Part shown: piece after piece, positions 1-14,891 of the stretch | Layout: each line of letters opens with the position of its first letter | How positions within the stretch are numbered: position 1 is the stretch's first letter | Origin: Mucor racemosus | Lineage: Eukaryota > Mucoromycota > Mucoromycetes > Mucorales > Mucoraceae | Reading direction: 5' to 3' | Assembly (NCBI GenBank): GCA_027405735.1 | Contig: JAPEHQ010000001.1 | Span: 2,108,001 to 2,172,000, forward strand | Length of the DNA stretch: 64,000 nucleotides | Position numbers and translations under genes: made by a program | The notes under the pieces: model-generated | What the model was told of the DNA's origin: nothing | What the model saw: only the letters and a program-made list of their open reading frames with translations | Database searches by the model: none

Positions 1-3000
1 GAAATCAACATGAATAGAAATAAGTCTTTTGTCAATATTCTGTAGCATATCAAGTATAGCCCTACATTTTTTATTTCCTGATTATCTATTAAAATGGGGG
101 CACGCTCCGATTTTGAATATCACCATGTAAAATTGTATAATCAGATATGCACAGGTGACTGAGCTTGAATCCAAAAAGTGTTCAAATGGAAAAAAAATTC
201 AAAAAAATCCAAAAAAAACCTTGTATGTTTAATTGCTCACAAAAATGCATAGTAAGTTGAACTAGCGTATTAAATATCTTGGGTTCAGTTTTTAATTCTG
301 AATCGACCTGTGTAGGTTTTGAAAATGTTTTTCTCATAAAATCCCTAGTAAATTTAATGTCAAATTTTAACGGCTTTTGATCAAAAAGTACCCTTCATTC
401 AAATGCAATCCTAAAATATTCTATTTTCACATTATGCGCAACAAAATTATCTACAAAATGAGTATTTATACGTAGCTTTAGCCCTATTTTTCGTGGGGAT
501 ATACATTTTTTTGATTTTTTTTTTTGGTCGGCGAAAATTTTTCCTTGTATATCCTCGTCCAAAATTGATTCTTTTTTGTATCACCAAAAATCAATCATTC
601 AATCTCAATTTTCTCGACCAAAAATCAATATTTTTTCACGAGATAAAATTCGTTAGATAGACGTTAATGAGTACTATCCTATGGTTTTAGTTTTGCATAC
701 CTGTCATCCCTTCATGGATCTCTATAACAGAAAAAGTGCTCTCACAAAATTTATAAAAAAATAAAAAAGTCTTTACAGCCATCCAAAACCTAGATATCCT
801 GGTAGAGAATGAAAAATAATCTAGACTTTACTTAATATCTATCATTGCAATACCTTAGTATTTTCTCCATTTATTTTCATTTCAAATGCGGTTTCTCAAT
901 TTTAAGCTGGCCATTTCTGCATCATTCAAATTTATGAAACAATCACTATAGTAACCATCCTTGCTTCATTTAATAAAATTTGTAGCCGGGACAATGTTGA
1001 ATGGATGGATACTGTTTTTGAAAACAAGTTTCTGCTAAAATTGATTGCCAGTACAAATATTCACGCTTTTTGGCTGGTTTTTTCCCTCTAGAATTGTTGA
1101 AACTAGACTTGACGTTTAGAATTATATATCAAAATGTGTAAAATAAATTGTTCATCAACTTTTATTATGTGTTCAAGTAAGACTTTATAATAAAATTTAA
1201 GGGTTGCCATAGGCGTATATACTAAAATCCAGCAAAGTTTATACCGCAAAAATCTCGGCGAAATTGATAGATACAATAAAATAAATTGCAGATTCGTTTT
1301 TAGCAGCCAATTTTACCCCAGAAAACTTGGTTGTCTGATTCCTAGCGATACCTTTGTAAAAAAATGTGAAAATTCTCCAAATTGTTAAAACTACAAAACA
1401 GAAAAACAAAACAAAACAGGATTTACAATTATGAGGTTTGGGGGTCCAAAATTTTTCGAAAAAACCCACCCCTGAAACTTTAATATGTAATAAAACATTG
1501 AAAAACAAGAAGATTTTGCTTAGTAGCTTTTAAGTGCAAGCTTACTAAAATCTCGAGATATTTGGCATCTTAGGTCGAGTTTTTAAGCGGGGTAAAAGCA
1601 AGTGTTTCACTTTTGAAGCCTTTATACTCGCTGAGAAATCAACATGAATAGAAATAAGTCTTTTGTCAATATTCTGTAGCATATCAAGTATAGCCCTACA
1701 TTTTTTATTTCCTGATTATCTATTAAAATGGGGGCACGCTCCGATTTTGAATATCACCATGTAAAATTGTATAATCAGATATGCACAGGTGACTGAGCTT
1801 GAATCCAAAAAGTGTTCAAATGGAAAAAAAATTCAAAAAAATCCAAAAAAAACCTTGTATGTTTAATTGCTCACAAAAATGCATAGTAAGTTGAACTAGC
1901 GTATTAAATATCTTGGGTTCAGTTTTTAATTCTGAATCGACCTGTGTAGGTTTTGAAAATGTTTTTCTCATAAAATCCCTAGTAAATTTAATGTCAAATT
2001 TTAACGGCTTTTGATCAAAAAGTACCCTTCATTCAAATGCAATCCTAAAATATTCTATTTTCACATTATGCGCAACAAAATTATCTACAAAATGAGTATT
2101 TATACGTAGCTTTAGCCCTATTTTTCGTGGGGATATACATTTTTTTGATTTTTTTTTTTGGTCGGCGAAAATTTTTCCTTGTATATCCTCGTCCAAAATT
2201 GATTCTTTTTTGTATCACCAAAAATCAATCATTCAATCTCAATTTTCTCGACCAAAAATCAATATTTTTTCACGAGATAAAATTCGTTAGATAGACGTTA
2301 ATGAGTACTATCCTATGGTTTTAGTTTTGCATACCTGTCATCCCTTCATGGATCTCTATAACAGAAAAAGTGCTCTCACAAAATTTATAAAAAAATAAAA
2401 AAGTCTTTACAGCCATCCAAAACCTAGATATCCTGGTAGAGAATGAAAAATAATCTAGACTTTACTTAATATCTATCATTGCAATACCTTAGTATTTTCT
2501 CCATTTATTTTCATTTCAAATGCGGTTTCTCAATTTTAAGCTGGCCATTTCTGCATCATTCAAATTTATGAAACAATCACTATAGTAACCATCCTTGCTT
2601 CATTTAATAAAATTTGTAGCCGGGACAATGTTGAATGGATGGATACTGTTTTTGAAAACAAGTTTCTGCTAAAATTGATTGCCAGTACAAATATTCACGC
2701 TTTTTGGCTGGTTTTTTCCCTCTAGAATTGTTGAAACTAGACTTGACGTTTAGAATTATATATCAAAATGTGTAAAATAAATTGTTCATCAACTTTTATT
2801 ATGTGTTCAAGTAAGACTTTATAATAAAATTTAAGGGTTGCCATAGGCGTATATACTAAAATCCAGCAAAGTTTATACCGCAAAAATCTCGGCGAAATTG
2901 ATAGATACAATAAAATAAATTGCAGATTCGTTTTTAGCAGCCAATTTTACCCCAGAAAACTTGGTTGTCTGATTCCTAGCGATACCTTTGTAAAAAAATG

Positions 3001-6000
3001 TGAAAATTCTCCAAATTGTTAAAACTACAAAACAGAAAAACAAAACAAAACAGGATTTACAATTATGAGGTTTGGGGGTCCAAAATTTTTCGAAAAAACC
3101 CACCCCTGAAACTTTAATATGTAATAAAACATTGAAAAACAAGAAGATTTTGCTTAGTAGCTTTTAAGTGCAAGCTTACTAAAATCTCGAGATATTTGGC
3201 ATCTTAGGTCGAGTTTTTAAGCGGGGTAAAAGCAAGTGTTTCACTTTTGAAGCCTTTATACTCGCTGAGAAATCAACATGAATAGAAATAAGTCTTTTGT
3301 CAATATTCTGTAGCATATCAAGTATAGCCCTACATTTTTTATTTCCTGATTATCTATTAAAATGGGGGCACGCTCCGATTTTGAATATCACCATGTAAAA
3401 TTGTATAATCAGATATGCACAGGTGACTGAGCTTGAATCCAAAAAGTGTTCAAATGGAAAAAAAATTCAAAAAAATCCAAAAAAAACCTTGTATGTTTAA
3501 TTGCTCACAAAAATGCATAGTAAGTTGAACTAGCGTATTAAATATCTTGGGTTCAGTTTTTAATTCTGAATCGACCTGTGTAGGTTTTGAAAATGTTTTT
3601 CTCATAAAATCCCTAGTAAATTTAATGTCAAATTTTAACGGCTTTTGATCAAAAAGTACCCTTCATTCAAATGCAATCCTAAAATATTCTATTTTCACAT
3701 TATGCGCAACAAAATTATCTACAAAATGAGTATTTATACGTAGCTTTAGCCCTATTTTTCGTGGGGATATACATTTTTTTGATTTTTTTTTTTGGTCGGC
3801 GAAAATTTTTCCTTGTATATCCTCGTCCAAAATTGATTCTTTTTTGTATCACCAAAAATCAATCATTCAATCTCAATTTTCTCGACCAAAAATCAATATT
3901 TTTTCACGAGATAAAATTCGTTAGATAGACGTTAATGAGTACTATCCTATGGTTTTAGTTTTGCATACCTGTCATCCCTTCATGGATCTCTATAACAGAA
4001 AAAGTGCTCTCACAAAATTTATAAAAAAATAAAAAAGTCTTTACAGCCATCCAAAACCTAGATATCCTGGTAGAGAATGAAAAATAATCTAGACTTTACT
4101 TAATATCTATCATTGCAATACCTTAGTATTTTCTCCATTTATTTTCATTTCAAATGCGGTTTCTCAATTTTAAGCTGGCCATTTCTGCATCATTCAAATT
4201 TATGAAACAATCACTATAGTAACCATCCTTGCTTCATTTAATAAAATTTGTAGCCGGGACAATGTTGAATGGATGGATACTGTTTTTGAAAACAAGTTTC
4301 TGCTAAAATTGATTGCCAGTACAAATATTCACGCTTTTTGGCTGGTTTTTTCCCTCTAGAATTGTTGAAACTAGACTTGACGTTTAGAATTATATATCAA
4401 AATGTGTAAAATAAATTGTTCATCAACTTTTATTATGTGTTCAAGTAAGACTTTATAATAAAATTTAAGGGTTGCCATAGGCGTATATACTAAAATCCAG
4501 CAAAGTTTATACCGCAAAAATCTCGGCGAAATTGATAGATACAATAAAATAAATTGCAGATTCGTTTTTAGCAGCCAATTTTACCCCAGAAAACTTGGTT
4601 GTCTGATTCCTAGCGATACCTTTGTAAAAAAATGTGAAAATTCTCCAAATTGTTAAAACTACAAAACAGAAAAACAAAACAAAACAGGATTTACAATTAT
4701 GAGGTTTGGGGGTCCAAAATTTTTCGAAAAAACCCACCCCTGAAACTTTAATATGTAATAAAACATTGAAAAACAAGAAGATTTTGCTTAGTAGCTTTTA
4801 AGTGCAAGCTTACTAAAATCTCGAGATATTTGGCATCTTAGGTCGAGTTTTTAAGCGGGGTAAAAGCAAGTGTTTCACTTTTGAAGCCTTTATACTCGCT
4901 GAGAAATCAACATGAATAGAAATAAGTCTTTTGTCAATATTCTGTAGCATATCAAGTATAGCCCTACATTTTTTATTTCCTGATTATCTATTAAAATGGG
5001 GGCACGCTCCGATTTTGAATATCACCATGTAAAATTGTATAATCAGATATGCACAGGTGACTGAGCTTGAATCCAAAAAGTGTTCAAATGGAAAAAAAAT
5101 TCAAAAAAATCCAAAAAAAACCTTGTATGTTTAATTGCTCACAAAAATGCATAGTAAGTTGAACTAGCGTATTAAATATCTTGGGTTCAGTTTTTAATTC
5201 TGAATCGACCTGTGTAGGTTTTGAAAATGTTTTTCTCATAAAATCCCTAGTAAATTTAATGTCAAATTTTAACGGCTTTTGATCAAAAAGTACCCTTCAT
5301 TCAAATGCAATCCTAAAATATTCTATTTTCACATTATGCGCAACAAAATTATCTACAAAATGAGTATTTATACGTAGCTTTAGCCCTATTTTTCGTGGGG
5401 ATATACATTTTTTTGATTTTTTTTTTTGGTCGGCGAAAATTTTTCCTTGTATATCCTCGTCCAAAATTGATTCTTTTTTGTATCACCAAAAATCAATCAT
5501 TCAATCTCAATTTTCTCGACCAAAAATCAATATTTTTTCACGAGATAAAATTCGTTAGATAGACGTTAATGAGTACTATCCTATGGTTTTAGTTTTGCAT
5601 ACCTGTCATCCCTTCATGGATCTCTATAACAGAAAAAGTGCTCTCACAAAATTTATAAAAAAATAAAAAAGTCTTTACAGCCATCCAAAACCTAGATATC
5701 CTGGTAGAGAATGAAAAATAATCTAGACTTTACTTAATATCTATCATTGCAATACCTTAGTATTTTCTCCATTTATTTTCATTTCAAATGCGGTTTCTCA
5801 ATTTTAAGCTGGCCATTTCTGCATCATTCAAATTTATGAAACAATCACTATAGTAACCATCCTTGCTTCATTTAATAAAATTTGTAGCCGGGACAATGTT
5901 GAATGGATGGATACTGTTTTTGAAAACAAGTTTCTGCTAAAATTGATTGCCAGTACAAATATTCACGCTTTTTGGCTGGTTTTTTCCCTCTAGAATTGTT

Positions 6001-9000
6001 GAAACTAGACTTGACGTTTAGAATTATATATCAAAATGTGTAAAATAAATTGTTCATCAACTTTTATTATGTGTTCAAGTAAGACTTTATAATAAAATTT
6101 AAGGGTTGCCATAGGCGTATATACTAAAATCCAGCAAAGTTTATACCGCAAAAATCTCGGCGAAATTGATAGATACAATAAAATAAATTGCAGATTCGTT
6201 TTTAGCAGCCAATTTTACCCCAGAAAACTTGGTTGTCTGATTCCTAGCGATACCTTTGTAAAAAAATGTGAAAATTCTCCAAATTGTTAAAACTACAAAA
6301 CAGAAAAACAAAACAAAACAGGATTTACAATTATGAGGTTTGGGGGTCCAAAATTTTTCGAAAAAACCCACCCCTGAAACTTTAATATGTAATAAAACAT
6401 TGAAAAACAAGAAGATTTTGCTTAGTAGCTTTTAAGTGCAAGCTTACTAAAATCTCGAGATATTTGGCATCTTAGGTCGAGTTTTTAAGCGGGGTAAAAG
6501 CAAGTGTTTCACTTTTGAAGCCTTTATACTCGCTGAGAAATCAACATGAATAGAAATAAGTCTTTTGTCAATATTCTGTAGCATATCAAGTATAGCCCTA
6601 CATTTTTTATTTCCTGATTATCTATTAAAATGGGGGCACGCTCCGATTTTGAATATCACCATGTAAAATTGTATAATCAGATATGCACAGGTGACTGAGC
6701 TTGAATCCAAAAAGTGTTCAAATGGAAAAAAAATTCAAAAAAATCCAAAAAAAACCTTGTATGTTTAATTGCTCACAAAAATGCATAGTAAGTTGAACTA
6801 GCGTATTAAATATCTTGGGTTCAGTTTTTAATTCTGAATCGACCTGTGTAGGTTTTGAAAATGTTTTTCTCATAAAATCCCTAGTAAATTTAATGTCAAA
6901 TTTTAACGGCTTTTGATCAAAAAGTACCCTTCATTCAAATGCAATCCTAAAATATTCTATTTTCACATTATGCGCAACAAAATTATCTACAAAATGAGTA
7001 TTTATACGTAGCTTTAGCCCTATTTTTCGTGGGGATATACATTTTTTTGATTTTTTTTTTTGGTCGGCGAAAATTTTTCCTTGTATATCCTCGTCCAAAA
7101 TTGATTCTTTTTTGTATCACCAAAAATCAATCATTCAATCTCAATTTTCTCGACCAAAAATCAATATTTTTTCACGAGATAAAATTCGTTAGATAGACGT
7201 TAATGAGTACTATCCTATGGTTTTAGTTTTGCATACCTGTCATCCCTTCATGGATCTCTATAACAGAAAAAGTGCTCTCACAAAATTTATAAAAAAATAA
7301 AAAAGTCTTTACAGCCATCCAAAACCTAGATATCCTGGTAGAGAATGAAAAATAATCTAGACTTTACTTAATATCTATCATTGCAATACCTTAGTATTTT
7401 CTCCATTTATTTTCATTTCAAATGCGGTTTCTCAATTTTAAGCTGGCCATTTCTGCATCATTCAAATTTATGAAACAATCACTATAGTAACCATCCTTGC
7501 TTCATTTAATAAAATTTGTAGCCGGGACAATGTTGAATGGATGGATACTGTTTTTGAAAACAAGTTTCTGCTAAAATTGATTGCCAGTACAAATATTCAC
7601 GCTTTTTGGCTGGTTTTTTCCCTCTAGAATTGTTGAAACTAGACTTGACGTTTAGAATTATATATCAAAATGTGTAAAATAAATTGTTCATCAACTTTTA
7701 TTATGTGTTCAAGTAAGACTTTATAATAAAATTTAAGGGTTGCCATAGGCGTATATACTAAAATCCAGCAAAGTTTATACCGCAAAAATCTCGGCGAAAT
7801 TGATAGATACAATAAAATAAATTGCAGATTCGTTTTTAGCAGCCAATTTTACCCCAGAAAACTTGGTTGTCTGATTCCTAGCGATACCTTTGTAAAAAAA
7901 TGTGAAAATTCTCCAAATTGTTAAAACTACAAAACAGAAAAACAAAACAAAACAGGATTTACAATTATGAGGTTTGGGGGTCCAAAATTTTTCGAAAAAA
8001 CCCACCCCTGAAACTTTAATATGTAATAAAACATTGAAAAACAAGAAGATTTTGCTTAGTAGCTTTTAAGTGCAAGCTTACTAAAATCTCGAGATATTTG
8101 GCATCTTAGGTCGAGTTTTTAAGCGGGGTAAAAGCAAGTGTTTCACTTTTGAAGCCTTTATACTCGCTGAGAAATCAACATGAATAGAAATAAGTCTTTT
8201 GTCAATATTCTGTAGCATATCAAGTATAGCCCTACATTTTTTATTTCCTGATTATCTATTAAAATGGGGGCACGCTCCGATTTTGAATATCACCATGTAA
8301 AATTGTATAATCAGATATGCACAGGTGACTGAGCTTGAATCCAAAAAGTGTTCAAATGGAAAAAAAATTCAAAAAAATCCAAAAAAAACCTTGTATGTTT
8401 AATTGCTCACAAAAATGCATAGTAAGTTGAACTAGCGTATTAAATATCTTGGGTTCAGTTTTTAATTCTGAATCGACCTGTGTAGGTTTTGAAAATGTTT
8501 TTCTCATAAAATCCCTAGTAAATTTAATGTCAAATTTTAACGGCTTTTGATCAAAAAGTACCCTTCATTCAAATGCAATCCTAAAATATTCTATTTTCAC
8601 ATTATGCGCAACAAAATTATCTACAAAATGAGTATTTATACGTAGCTTTAGCCCTATTTTTCGTGGGGATATACATTTTTTTGATTTTTTTTTTTGGTCG
8701 GCGAAAATTTTTCCTTGTATATCCTCGTCCAAAATTGATTCTTTTTTGTATCACCAAAAATCAATCATTCAATCTCAATTTTCTCGACCAAAAATCAATA
8801 TTTTTTCACGAGATAAAATTCGTTAGATAGACGTTAATGAGTACTATCCTATGGTTTTAGTTTTGCATACCTGTCATCCCTTCATGGATCTCTATAACAG
8901 AAAAAGTGCTCTCACAAAATTTATAAAAAAATAAAAAAGTCTTTACAGCCATCCAAAACCTAGATATCCTGGTAGAGAATGAAAAATAATCTAGACTTTA

Positions 9001-12000
9001 CTTAATATCTATCATTGCAATACCTTAGTATTTTCTCCATTTATTTTCATTTCAAATGCGGTTTCTCAATTTTAAGCTGGCCATTTCTGCATCATTCAAA
9101 TTTATGAAACAATCACTATAGTAACCATCCTTGCTTCATTTAATAAAATTTGTAGCCGGGACAATGTTGAATGGATGGATACTGTTTTTGAAAACAAGTT
9201 TCTGCTAAAATTGATTGCCAGTACAAATATTCACGCTTTTTGGCTGGTTTTTTCCCTCTAGAATTGTTGAAACTAGACTTGACGTTTAGAATTATATATC
9301 AAAATGTGTAAAATAAATTGTTCATCAACTTTTATTATGTGTTCAAGTAAGACTTTATAATAAAATTTAAGGGTTGCCATAGGCGTATATACTAAAATCC
9401 AGCAAAGTTTATACCGCAAAAATCTCGGCGAAATTGATAGATACAATAAAATAAATTGCAGATTCGTTTTTAGCAGCCAATTTTACCCCAGAAAACTTGG
9501 TTGTCTGATTCCTAGCGATACCTTTGTAAAAAAATGTGAAAATTCTCCAAATTGTTAAAACTACAAAACAGAAAAACAAAACAAAACAGGATTTACAATT
9601 ATGAGGTTTGGGGGTCCAAAATTTTTCGAAAAAACCCACCCCTGAAACTTTAATATGTAATAAAACATTGAAAAACAAGAAGATTTTGCTTAGTAGCTTT
9701 TAAGTGCAAGCTTACTAAAATCTCGAGATATTTGGCATCTTAGGTCGAGTTTTTAAGCGGGGTAAAAGCAAGTGTTTCACTTTTGAAGCCTTTATACTCG
9801 CTGAGAAATCAACATGAATAGAAATAAGTCTTTTGTCAATATTCTGTAGCATATCAAGTATAGCCCTACATTTTTTATTTCCTGATTATCTATTAAAATG
9901 GGGGCACGCTCCGATTTTGAATATCACCATGTAAAATTGTATAATCAGATATGCACAGGTGACTGAGCTTGAATCCAAAAAGTGTTCAAATGGAAAAAAA
10001 ATTCAAAAAAATCCAAAAAAAACCTTGTATGTTTAATTGCTCACAAAAATGCATAGTAAGTTGAACTAGCGTATTAAATATCTTGGGTTCAGTTTTTAAT
10101 TCTGAATCGACCTGTGTAGGTTTTGAAAATGTTTTTCTCATAAAATCCCTAGTAAATTTAATGTCAAATTTTAACGGCTTTTGATCAAAAAGTACCCTTC
10201 ATTCAAATGCAATCCTAAAATATTCTATTTTCACATTATGCGCAACAAAATTATCTACAAAATGAGTATTTATACGTAGCTTTAGCCCTATTTTTCGTGG
10301 GGATATACATTTTTTTGATTTTTTTTTTTGGTCGGCGAAAATTTTTCCTTGTATATCCTCGTCCAAAATTGATTCTTTTTTGTATCACCAAAAATCAATC
10401 ATTCAATCTCAATTTTCTCGACCAAAAATCAATATTTTTTCACGAGATAAAATTCGTTAGATAGACGTTAATGAGTACTATCCTATGGTTTTAGTTTTGC
10501 ATACCTGTCATCCCTTCATGGATCTCTATAACAGAAAAAGTGCTCTCACAAAATTTATAAAAAAATAAAAAAGTCTTTACAGCCATCCAAAACCTAGATA
10601 TCCTGGTAGAGAATGAAAAATAATCTAGACTTTACTTAATATCTATCATTGCAATACCTTAGTATTTTCTCCATTTATTTTCATTTCAAATGCGGTTTCT
10701 CAATTTTAAGCTGGCCATTTCTGCATCATTCAAATTTATGAAACAATCACTATAGTAACCATCCTTGCTTCATTTAATAAAATTTGTAGCCGGGACAATG
10801 TTGAATGGATGGATACTGTTTTTGAAAACAAGTTTCTGCTAAAATTGATTGCCAGTACAAATATTCACGCTTTTTGGCTGGTTTTTTCCCTCTAGAATTG
10901 TTGAAACTAGACTTGACGTTTAGAATTATATATCAAAATGTGTAAAATAAATTGTTCATCAACTTTTATTATGTGTTCAAGTAAGACTTTATAATAAAAT
11001 TTAAGGGTTGCCATAGGCGTATATACTAAAATCCAGCAAAGTTTATACCGCAAAAATCTCGGCGAAATTGATAGATACAATAAAATAAATTGCAGATTCG
11101 TTTTTAGCAGCCAATTTTACCCCAGAAAACTTGGTTGTCTGATTCCTAGCGATACCTTTGTAAAAAAATGTGAAAATTCTCCAAATTGTTAAAACTACAA
11201 AACAGAAAAACAAAACAAAACAGGATTTACAATTATGAGGTTTGGGGGTCCAAAATTTTTCGAAAAAACCCACCCCTGAAACTTTAATATGTAATAAAAC
11301 ATTGAAAAACAAGAAGATTTTGCTTAGTAGCTTTTAAGTGCAAGCTTACTAAAATCTCGAGATATTTGGCATCTTAGGTCGAGTTTTTAAGCGGGGTAAA
11401 AGCAAGTGTTTCACTTTTGAAGCCTTTATACTCGCTGAGAAATCAACATGAATAGAAATAAGTCTTTTGTCAATATTCTGTAGCATATCAAGTATAGCCC
11501 TACATTTTTTATTTCCTGATTATCTATTAAAATGGGGGCACGCTCCGATTTTGAATATCACCATGTAAAATTGTATAATCAGATATGCACAGGTGACTGA
11601 GCTTGAATCCAAAAAGTGTTCAAATGGAAAAAAAATTCAAAAAAATCCAAAAAAAACCTTGTATGTTTAATTGCTCACAAAAATGCATAGTAAGTTGAAC
11701 TAGCGTATTAAATATCTTGGGTTCAGTTTTTAATTCTGAATCGACCTGTGTAGGTTTTGAAAATGTTTTTCTCATAAAATCCCTAGTAAATTTAATGTCA
11801 AATTTTAACGGCTTTTGATCAAAAAGTACCCTTCATTCAAATGCAATCCTAAAATATTCTATTTTCACATTATGCGCAACAAAATTATCTACAAAATGAG
11901 TATTTATACGTAGCTTTAGCCCTATTTTTCGTGGGGATATACATTTTTTTGATTTTTTTTTTTGGTCGGCGAAAATTTTTCCTTGTATATCCTCGTCCAA

Positions 12001-13072
12001 AATTGATTCTTTTTTGTATCACCAAAAATCAATCATTCAATCTCAATTTTCTCGACCAAAAATCAATATTTTTTCACGAGATAAAATTCGTTAGATAGAC
12101 GTTAATGAGTACTATCCTATGGTTTTAGTTTTGCATACCTGTCATCCCTTCATGGATCTCTATAACAGAAAAAGTGCTCTCACAAAATTTATAAAAAAAT
12201 AAAAAAGTCTTTACAGCCATCCAAAACCTAGATATCCTGGTAGAGAATGAAAAATAATCTAGACTTTACTTAATATCTATCATTGCAATACCTTAGTATT
12301 TTCTCCATTTATTTTCATTTCAAATGCGGTTTCTCAATTTTAAGCTGGCCATTTCTGCATCATTCAAATTTATGAAACAATCACTATAGTAACCATCCTT
12401 GCTTCATTTAATAAAATTTGTAGCCGGGACAATGTTGAATGGATGGATACTGTTTTTGAAAACAAGTTTCTGCTAAAATTGATTGCCAGTACAAATATTC
12501 ACGCTTTTTGGCTGGTTTTTTCCCTCTAGAATTGTTGAAACTAGACTTGACGTTTAGAATTATATATCAAAATGTGTAAAATAAATTGTTCATCAACTTT
12601 TATTATGTGTTCAAGTAAGACTTTATAATAAAATTTAAGGGTTGCCATAGGCGTATATACTAAAATCCAGCAAAGTTTATACCGCAAAAATCTCGGCGAA
12701 ATTGATAGATACAATAAAATAAATTGCAGATTCGTTTTTAGCAGCCAATTTTACCCCAGAAAACTTGGTTGTCTGATTCCTAGCGATACCTTTGTAAAAA
12801 AATGTGAAAATTCTCCAAATTGTTAAAACTACAAAACAGAAAAACAAAACAAAACAGGATTTACAATTATGAGGTTTGGGGGTCCAAAATTTTTCGAAAA
12901 AACCCACCCCTGAAACTTTAATATGTAATAAAACATTGAAAAACAAGAAGATTTTGCTTAGTAGCTTTTAAGTGCAAGCTTACTAAAATCTCGAGATATT
13001 TGGCATCTTAGGTCGAGTTTTTAAGCGGGGTAAAAGCAAGTGTTTCACTTTTGAAGCCTTTATACTCGCTGA

Positions 13073-14865
13073 GAAATCAACATGAATAGAAATAAGTCTT
13101 TTGTCAATATTCTGTAGCATATCAAGTATAGCCCTACATTTTTATTTCCTGATTATCTATTAAAATGGGGGCACGCTCCGATTTTGAATATCACCATGTA
13201 AAATTGTATAATCAGATATGCACAGGTGACTGAGCTTGAATCCAAAAAGTGTTCAAATGGAAAAAAAATCAAAAAAATCCAAAAAAAACCTTGTATGTTT
13301 AATTGCTCACAAAAATGCATAGTAAGTTGAACTAGCGTATTAAATATCTTGGGTTCAGTTTTTAATTCTGAATCGACCTGTGTAGGTTTTGAAAATGTTT
13401 TTCTCATAAAATCCCTAGTAAATTTAATGTCAAATTTTAACGGCTTTTGATCAAAAAGTACCCTTCATTCAAATGCAATCCTAAAATATTCTATTTTCAC
13501 ATTATGCGCAACAAAATTATCTACAAAATGAGTATTTATACGTAGCTTTAGCCCTATTTTTCGTGGGGATATACATTTTTTTGATTTTTTTTTTTGGTCG
13601 GCGAAAATTTTTCCTTGTATATCCTCGTCCAAAATTGATTCTTTTTTGTATCACCAAAAATCAATCATTCAATCTCAATTTTCTCGACCAAAAATCAATA
13701 TTTTTTCACGAGATAAAATTCGTTAGATAGACGTTAATGAGTACTATCCTATGGTTTTAGTTTTGCATACCTGTCATCCCTTCATGGATCTCTATAACAG
13801 AAAAAGTGCTCTCACAAAATTTATAAAAAATAAAAAAGTCTTTACAGCCATCCAAACCTAGATATCCTGGTAGAGAATGAAAAATAATCTAGACTTTACT
13901 TAATATCTATCATTGCAATACCTTAGTATTTTCTCCATTTATTTTCATTTCAAATGCGGTTTCTCAATTTTAAGCTGGCCATTTCTGCATCATTCAAATT
14001 TATGAAACAATCACTATAGTAACCATCCTTGCTTCATTTAATAAAATTTGTAGCCGGGACAATGTTGAATGGATGGATACTGTTTTTGAAAACAAGTTTC
14101 TGCTAAAATTGATTGCCAGTACAAATATTCACGCTTTTTGGCTGGTTTTTTCCCTCTAGAATTGTTGAAACTAGACTTGACGTTTAGAATTATATATCAA
14201 ATGTGTAAAATAAATTGTTCATCAACTTTTATTATGTGTTCAAGTAAGACTTTATAATAAAATTTAAGGGTTGCCATAGGCGTATATACTAAAATCCAGC
14301 AAAGTTTATACCGCAAAAATCTCGGCGAAATTGATAGATACAATAAAATAAATTGCAGATTCGTTTTTAGCAGCCAATTTTACCCCAGAAAACTTGGTTG
14401 TCTGATTCCTAGCGATACCTTTGTAAAAAAATGTGAAATTCTCCAATTGTTAAAACTACAAAACAGAAAAACAACAAAACAGGATTTACAATTATGAGTT
14501 TGGGGGTCCCAAATTTTCGAAAAAACCCACCCCTGAAACTTTAATATGTAATAAAACATTGAAAAACAAAGATTTGCTTAGTAGCTTTTAAGTGCAAGCT
14601 TACTAAAATCTCGAGATATTGGCATCTTAGGTCGAGTTTTTAAGCGGTAAAGCAAGTGTTTCACTTTTGAAGCCTTTTATACTCGCTGAGAAATCAACAG
14701 AATAGAAATAAGTCTTTTGTCAATATTCTGTAGCATATCAAGTATAGCCCCTACATTTTTTATTTCCTGATTATCTATTAAATGGGGGCACGCTCCGATT
14801 TTGAATATCACCATGTAAAATTGTATAATCAGATATGCACAGGTGACTGAGCTTGAATCCAAAAG
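13073..14865. repeat. Terminal satellite units with homopolymer indels
   Basis: The ninth unit and the partial tenth differ from the eight upstream units at roughly fifteen to twenty places. Almost all are one- or two-base length changes in runs, for example one T fewer near 13136, one A fewer near 13828 and 14200, and a dense cluster between 14435 and 14780. Substitutions are nearly absent and indel density rises towards the array edge. This is the usual signature of poorly polished long-read consensus, although decay of the array-edge unit is possible. Confidence 0.85.
14759..14764 (-). terminator. Candidate poly(A) signal for ERG1 inside the satellite
   Basis: TTTATT on the plus strand reads AATAAA on the minus strand, 128 nt downstream of the ERG1 stop. 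Native sequence after the stop lasts only about 27 bp before satellite begins, so 3' end formation probably uses satellite sequence. The hexamer is seen; its use is inferred. Confidence 0.4.
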
Positions 14866-14891
14866 AAATGCATATGAAAAGTATCAATTAG

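Larger units (their letters stand above)
1..14865. repeat. Tandem satellite array, 1634-bp unit, about 9.1 copies
   Basis: The same 1634-bp AT-rich sequence restarts at 1, 1635, 3269, 4903, 6537, 8171, 9805, 11439, 13073 and about 14691. The first eight units look identical by eye. The register is arbitrary because the array is already running at base 1, so its true length is unknown. I see no tRNA, rRNA, snRNA or transposase in the unit. The only longer reading frame, 89 codons on the minus strand in every unit, opens with TTG rather than ATG and resembles no family I know, so I treat it as chance. The unit is rich in A and T runs. The array ends abruptly next to ERG1. Confidence 0.97.

Noticed and set aside
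1239..1508. 89-codon open frame repeated in each satellite unit (minus strand)
   Set aside because: It begins with TTG, has no ATG start, shows no family features and is Phe/Lys-rich as expected from an AT-rich unit. Repetition simply reflects the tandem array.
1..14865. CRISPR array or rDNA array
   Set aside because: The unit is 1.6 kb without spacers, and contains nothing like 5S, 5.8S, 18S or 28S sequence. The gene structure of the window is eukaryotic.
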